Positions 59,441 through 64,000 of a stretch of 64,000 nucleotides of DNA are shown piece after piece. Position numbers and translations under genes: made by a program. The notes below the pieces were generated by a model, which searched no databases, was not told where the DNA came from, and saw nothing but the letters and a program-made list of their open reading frames with translations. The stretch's first letter is position 1. Each line of letters begins with the position of its first letter. Source of the stretch: Synanceia verrucosa (Eukaryota > Chordata > Actinopteri > Perciformes > Synanceiidae); the NCBI GenBank assembly GCA_029721515.1, contig CM056569.1, forward strand, positions 16,485,507-16,549,506. Direction: 5' to 3'.

Positions 59441-61340
59441 CATGCTAATGTTTACTATGTTAAGGGAATAAATCAAGAGAGACGTTGTATCATTTTCTAT
59501 TAGACCTCTATACAACCAGAGGAGTCGCCCCCTGCTGGCTGATAGAAAGAAGACAGCTTTAAGGCTCCATCAGACCAGAGAGGAGACAGAAAGGCAGTTT
59601 CCCAGTAAAGACCAAATTGCAGTGGTTTTAGAAGAGGAAATTTGGCATTTTTACTTTAAGCTCAATCATTCGAGGCTATAAATACATACTATATATATCC
59701 AGTTCTTAACAAGGAATCCCCCTCTTCTATTTCCTCTTGCTCTTATTCGCTTCCCTCTCCCATCATTTGCCTCTGTCCATCCAGCCTCCCATGAGTCCAC
59801 TATGCCTCCACCTCTGCATCACTTCCACCGCTCAATATCCAGCCAGAGCAACACAGAGCCTGGCTAATGAAATGACTACTGGCTGCTTGAATCTGCCTCC
59901 TGCCATCCGTCATCTGATTATGAGGAGGTGTTCTCCTCATCGGGCTCCATCAGATGGCCAAGATTCAATCACGGCTAATAACGACCATGCAGTTCACTCA
60001 GCTGGCGGTGTAGTCTATGTGGGTTAGCTCTGCGTGGATGGTGATCTAAAAAGGGTCGTTCCTTAATGTTGGCACAGAAAAATCCAACAAGAAAGGAAGA
60101 GGAAAGCATCCAAACATGGGATAGTATTTTCAGTATTATTACGTTCACATTCCCAGGATGATTATCTAATCTCCTCAAAGAGAGAACAAAGCTTGTAGGG
60201 CTTTGTCATGCTTTCACACCGCTCACTTTCCACCATGTAGGTGGTCTCGCCCACTTTGATTAATAATAGGCTTGAGCATTAAGAACTGGCTTAGAACCTG
60301 CGGATTGAGCTTTGTATGACTTGTGTAAAACTAATGTCAAAATGTGCACATAGTGACTCATAGAGTACGTGGTAGAAAAGATCCCACTCTTTTCAGCATA
60401 ATATTTCCTTTACTCTCTCGCCAGATAATTAAACGCTGTCATTTTGTTGGTGTATTAGGGATTTCTGTTATCAGAAAATTCTATGATGAGTCCGAGGTGT
60501 TTTAATGTTTGATCTGACAGGGCTGTCATTGAAATGCCATTGTTATAAAAGGGTAGTAGAAATGAAAGGAGTGACGGTGAACCTGGCTGCTGATCAGGCC
60601 AGGACAGTTTGTCAGTTGATGGTTAACAGTAAGAGTCTGTGAAGAGGACATGCTCTCTTGTTTCCAGCTCCTCTGTCACAAAGTGCAGATCATCACCATG
60701 GTTAAAATGGCACATCACATGCACCATAAGGTAATTACAGGCTTCATAGATAGGTATCAGTTTATCTGCCTCTGTGGATCAAACTGGATCACTTTTGTCC
60801 ATCCAATCATGTTAGGATGGAGCAGCTGTTCATCAGCAAACAGAAAGCACTTAATATAATATAAAATTAATATAAAGAGGATGGCAATTACCAGAGGAGC
60901 CAACGTCACACCGGCTGGAGCTGGTCACCCACCCTGTGCTGCAGCAATAATAAACACACATTCACACAATTATTGCTGGATTACATTTATTCATTTTGGG
61001 TGAAGAAGTTAAGGGCAGGAAGTGAACGATTCATCAGCATGGCCAAGATTAGCATTTGATCCAGAGTACATCTTTGGGATTATGACCTCCATATTGGTTT
61101 CACTGTTGTTACTTTGCTTCTCTTCATTTGAGAGTAGATGTTTTCTCTCTTTCCCTGACCTGCTTCAGCATGAGTTTGCTAGACAGCTGGTTCATCCAAT
61201 CACCATATTTTCCTGTGTAACAAAGCAGTTAGCCTACATTAAAGTGCTGAATCAATGCTGTTAGCAGGTGAATGTGTGTCACAAGTCAAGTCTTCATGCT
61301 GTTTGTTTTGTTGTTTTTAAAGAAAGTGTGTGTATAGTGT
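59441..61340. other. presumed peli3 intron 1, no gene recognised
   Basis: 59740-60050 has balanced composition and a 96-codon plus frame without recognisable motifs; possibly conserved non-coding DNA. Confidence 0.4.
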
Positions 61341-61811
61341 TTAACTGATTGAGTGCCAGCCATTTTATAAAACAGAAAGTGTCTTGTTCCAGTGTTTTTA
61401 CCCATTTTGAGTCGTATTTTAAGACCCACAGAATATTTTGTACTATGTCTCTGAAAACACTGAATAGCTCAAATGAAAGAAGAGACTCTCTATTTCATCA
61501 TGAAAAAAATGTTTGTTTTTACCTTGTTCCATTCTTGTTTTATCAGAGGTAGAGTAGAGGACACTTTCACCAGAATCACAACTTTTTGTCCAGATTCTGT
61601 TTGTTTTGCTCTCTAATCTCGATTGTCTCCACTTCCTGCTTCGATCTCTGTGGTGTATACTGTCTCTTTATGCTTGGACTACAAATCCCAGAAGCCCCAG
61701 AATTACTCACAGGCTGCTGAAAATACACTTTGGCATATTATTGCGTCAATGGCACTCAAGCGTTGGATTTTAAATGACTTTGAAATACGTCCATGGCACT
61801 CAAACAGTTAA
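61341..61811. mobile_element. TTAA-flanked MITE (piggyBac-like), copy 2
   Basis: Begins TTAACTGATTGAGTGCCA and ends with the complement TGGCACTCAAACAGTTAA, so both ends carry TTAACTG and GAGTGCCA. The TTAA on both sides fits a piggyBac target duplication. No coding capacity is seen. It shares TTTATAAAACNGAAAGTG-like sequence with 30722-30881. Confidence 0.55.
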
Positions 61812-62428
61812 TATGATTCAGAAATACCAACAAAGTGAGGAGTCTGTCAGCCAATAAACATCTAGTGTTAAAGGTCACCTATTATGCAAAATTCACTTTA
61901 TAAAGGTGTTCTAACAGCAGTATGTGTCCCCATAGCCTGTGAATGAGGCCCTAGGAGTGAAAAAAAGTCCTCGTTCCCCTGCTTGCTCCTCTTCTTTGAC
62001 AATGTGTGCTGAAACAGACGAGTTGAACATTTGTCAGTTATTGATGTCAACAATTGTTTTGCCCCTCCCTCCAGTAGAGGACACTGCCTTTGAGCCAGCC
62101 TCCCCCTAATTAAAACTAACTGAATAAAAGAAAAAAAAGTCAAAATAAAATAAAACCAAACTATAATGAAAATCCCAAACTATTATAACCTTGGTTGAAT
62201 TGTGTGGGTGATGTCAGCATGGCCTTATTTTCCCAGTCTATGGTTTGATTCTGGTATTTTCCACACTTTCTCCCCTTTTCACTACAAATCTTCCTCTCTG
62301 TGTTTTATATCAGGTCATTCTGACACATTAAATTGAGTTTCTTCACCATTAACATTTTCTGACTCTGTCTTCCTCTGAACCCCCCTCCTCCCCTCCCCAG
62401 CAGCGAGCCCCAGTTGTGGCCGGTGGGC

Positions 62429-62601
62429 ATGGTTTTGGAGGGCAGCTCAGAGGCGCTGTGTCCCCCCCCATCTCTCGAGCTGCGCCCATCCTGCAACAAG
62501 AGCCAGCCCTCGCCTCCTCTGGGCTCCAGCTCGCAACCCCACGACGGAGTCTTCCCTGAGGACAAGGAGCCCGTCAAGTACGGCGAGCTCATCGTCTTAG
62601 G
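62429..62601 (+). CDS. peli3: Pellino E3 ubiquitin-protein ligase 3, first coding exon (partial gene)
   Basis: Pellino proteins are RING-like E3 ligases in Toll/IL-1 receptor signalling that bind and ubiquitinate IRAK kinases through an N-terminal FHA-like domain. This exon encodes 57 codons plus two bases: MVLEG, then a serine- and proline-rich stretch, then EPVKYGELIVL. The KYGELIVLG ending is the start of the conserved Pellino region, and the MVLEG opening is, from memory, particular to PELI3. The acceptor at 62400 follows a pyrimidine-rich tract; the exon start is 62401 or 62404. The donor is TTAGG|gtaaga. The ATG has G at -3 and +4. The remaining FHA and RING exons lie beyond the window. 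The neighbouring rce1 supports the PELI3 assignment. Confidence 0.88.
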
Positions 62602-63934
62602 GTAAGATATAGATGTAGATTGTCTTAAACTGTCTGCATGTTATCCTGTCCCGTGCAAATAACACTTCTGTCTTGACAGGAAACTAAGCAAAACCCGTGG
62701 TGTGGTTTTGTACATGCAGATCTGTGTGAGAGTCTATTTAAGAGTCTGTTACGTTCGGGAAATCCACTACATAAAAAGGTTGATAACATCCTTATCGATT
62801 TGTTGAATATATGAAGACAGTTATCTGAGAGTGGAACCACAGGGGATGACTAATCTGACTGTTCAACTCATGACATCTTTTTTATTTAATCCAAACAAAA
62901 ACTAAACTGGAGAAAAATCCTCAAGTTTGTAGTTTCACAGCAGTTATTTTCTTGGCCATGTGCAACATCTACACTGTATGTGGAGTCTGGCTGTATGGGT
63001 TCCTCATGGTCCTGGTTTATGTACATAATGTTACAAACTGGCAAAATAAGTAAAGGGTAATTGGACCGTACTTGTATAGTGTCTTTCTAGCCATCCAAAC
63101 ACTCAAAGTGCTTTTACACTACACATCACATTCACCCATTCATAGTGTGAGGCCATCAGAGGAAACACATCCACCACAATTTGGGGTTAGGTATCTTTCT
63201 CAAGAACTACGACAACACAACAACCACCATTCAGGTTGATGGCCGACTTGACAACACTGAGCCTAGAAACCCAGAAATGCTCCTGACTATCCAGTAGGAT
63301 CCAATGCCTTCATGAGGCCAGTGAATCAATCGCTCAGCATGCAGCGTAAATTACCACCATTGGACAAGAAGAAAGTTATTTTTACCTCTGGACGATTATC
63401 AGTGGCTAAAGCTTCAGCAGCTTCTCAGAGGCCTCTTCATATTCTGCACCATATTCTATGAGAGAAAAACTAATCAGCTTGTGTCATATGTTTGTTTTGG
63501 ATTAGTTTGACATTGATGCCTTTCACTTCTCTGAGGAGTTCTTCTGTTAGACAAACTGAGGACTGGGGAGGTGAATGAAACCATATGCCCAGTCTGCTGT
63601 CGACACACCCTTATTTAAGACAGTCAGTAAGATGGAAAAGAGCTCACAGAGATGCTATTCACACACTGAGCCACGTGGCAACTTTCAACTTTAACCTCCA
63701 CAAGGAACAGCAGACAGTGGGACATGTTGGACATTGATTATGAGTGTGGGAGAAGGAAAGCACTCCTATATGCATGGTGCTATTCCATGAACAGAGACAC
63801 TCCTCGAACTGTTGATCCACTGGGTGACAAACACTTGAAAATATGGGTTTCTCCTAACTAATACATCTAAAAATGTGAAAGGCATTCAATATTTTAAATG
63901 ATTCAATTTAGCAGTTAGCTGGTTTAAATGTAAT
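62602..63934. other. peli3 intron after the first coding exon
   Basis: Begins with donor gtaagat. No further Pellino exon (the next should begin with the residues after LIVLG) is visible before the window end. Confidence 0.55.
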
Positions 63935-64000
63935 TAAATCATCAGATCCAGGAGGGTTCACAGGTGGTATTCCACAGGGATCAATCTTAGGACCATTACC
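63935..64000 (+). pseudogene. LINE reverse transcriptase fragment at the window edge
   Basis: The last bases read GGIPQGSILGPL, a conserved motif of non-LTR reverse transcriptases. It is cut by the window end, so intactness is unknown. Confidence 0.55.

Overview
The window looks like chromosomal DNA of a teleost fish. The evidence is a multi-exon vertebrate gene with canonical GT-AG introns, a second vertebrate gene entering at the right end, tRNA-derived SINEs with clear A and B boxes, at least four Tc1-like transposon lineages, LINE fragments and abundant TA/CA microsatellites. No bacterial-style operon, CRISPR array or intact viral gene is visible.

Two genes are supported. On the minus strand, rce1 (CAAX prenyl protease 2, the ER protease that trims prenylated CAAX proteins) can be followed through all eight coding exons from 46467 down to 38434. 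Exon phases match throughout and the product is 322 residues. On the plus strand, the first coding exon of peli3 (Pellino-type E3 ubiquitin ligase) lies at 62429-62601 and continues beyond the window; a GC-rich 5' UTR exon with its promoter is proposed near 48400-48866. The genes are divergently oriented. Human RCE1 and PELI3 both map to 11q13 (from memory), which supports the identifications.

A third, dead gene lies on the left: a non-processed pseudogene of a HIPK-like protein kinase (minus strand, about 9055 to 7112). It keeps four recognisable exon pieces and several intact splice sites but has a frameshift, and one exon is fused to a truncated Tc1 transposase.

The rest is mostly repeats. 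1-5 kb: SINE pieces and dispersed elements. 5.2-7.1 kb: a nearly full-length Tc1 element between TA repeats. 7.1-9.1 kb: the kinase pseudogene. 10-21 kb: dispersed DNA elements, a Tc1 remnant, an A-rich minisatellite and a LINE 3' end. 22.4-23.2 kb: a minisatellite of about 24 copies of a 35-bp unit. 24.5-29.8 kb: three copies of a tRNA-derived SINE, an internally deleted Tc1 element and a foldback element of about 880 bp. 30.7 kb: a short TTAA-flanked element. 33.2-34.1 kb: a degenerate minisatellite. 38.4-46.5 kb: rce1, whose introns hold a Tc1 remnant, an RT fragment and about 1 kb of TA/CA repeat. 47-64 kb: the peli3 5' region and its presumed long first intron, carrying a second copy of the 5.2-kb Tc1 element.

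I found no convincing new functional system. The items most worth checking are the kinase-transposon junction, the foldback element, the paired Tc1 copies with homopolymer frameshifts, and the 35-bp minisatellite.
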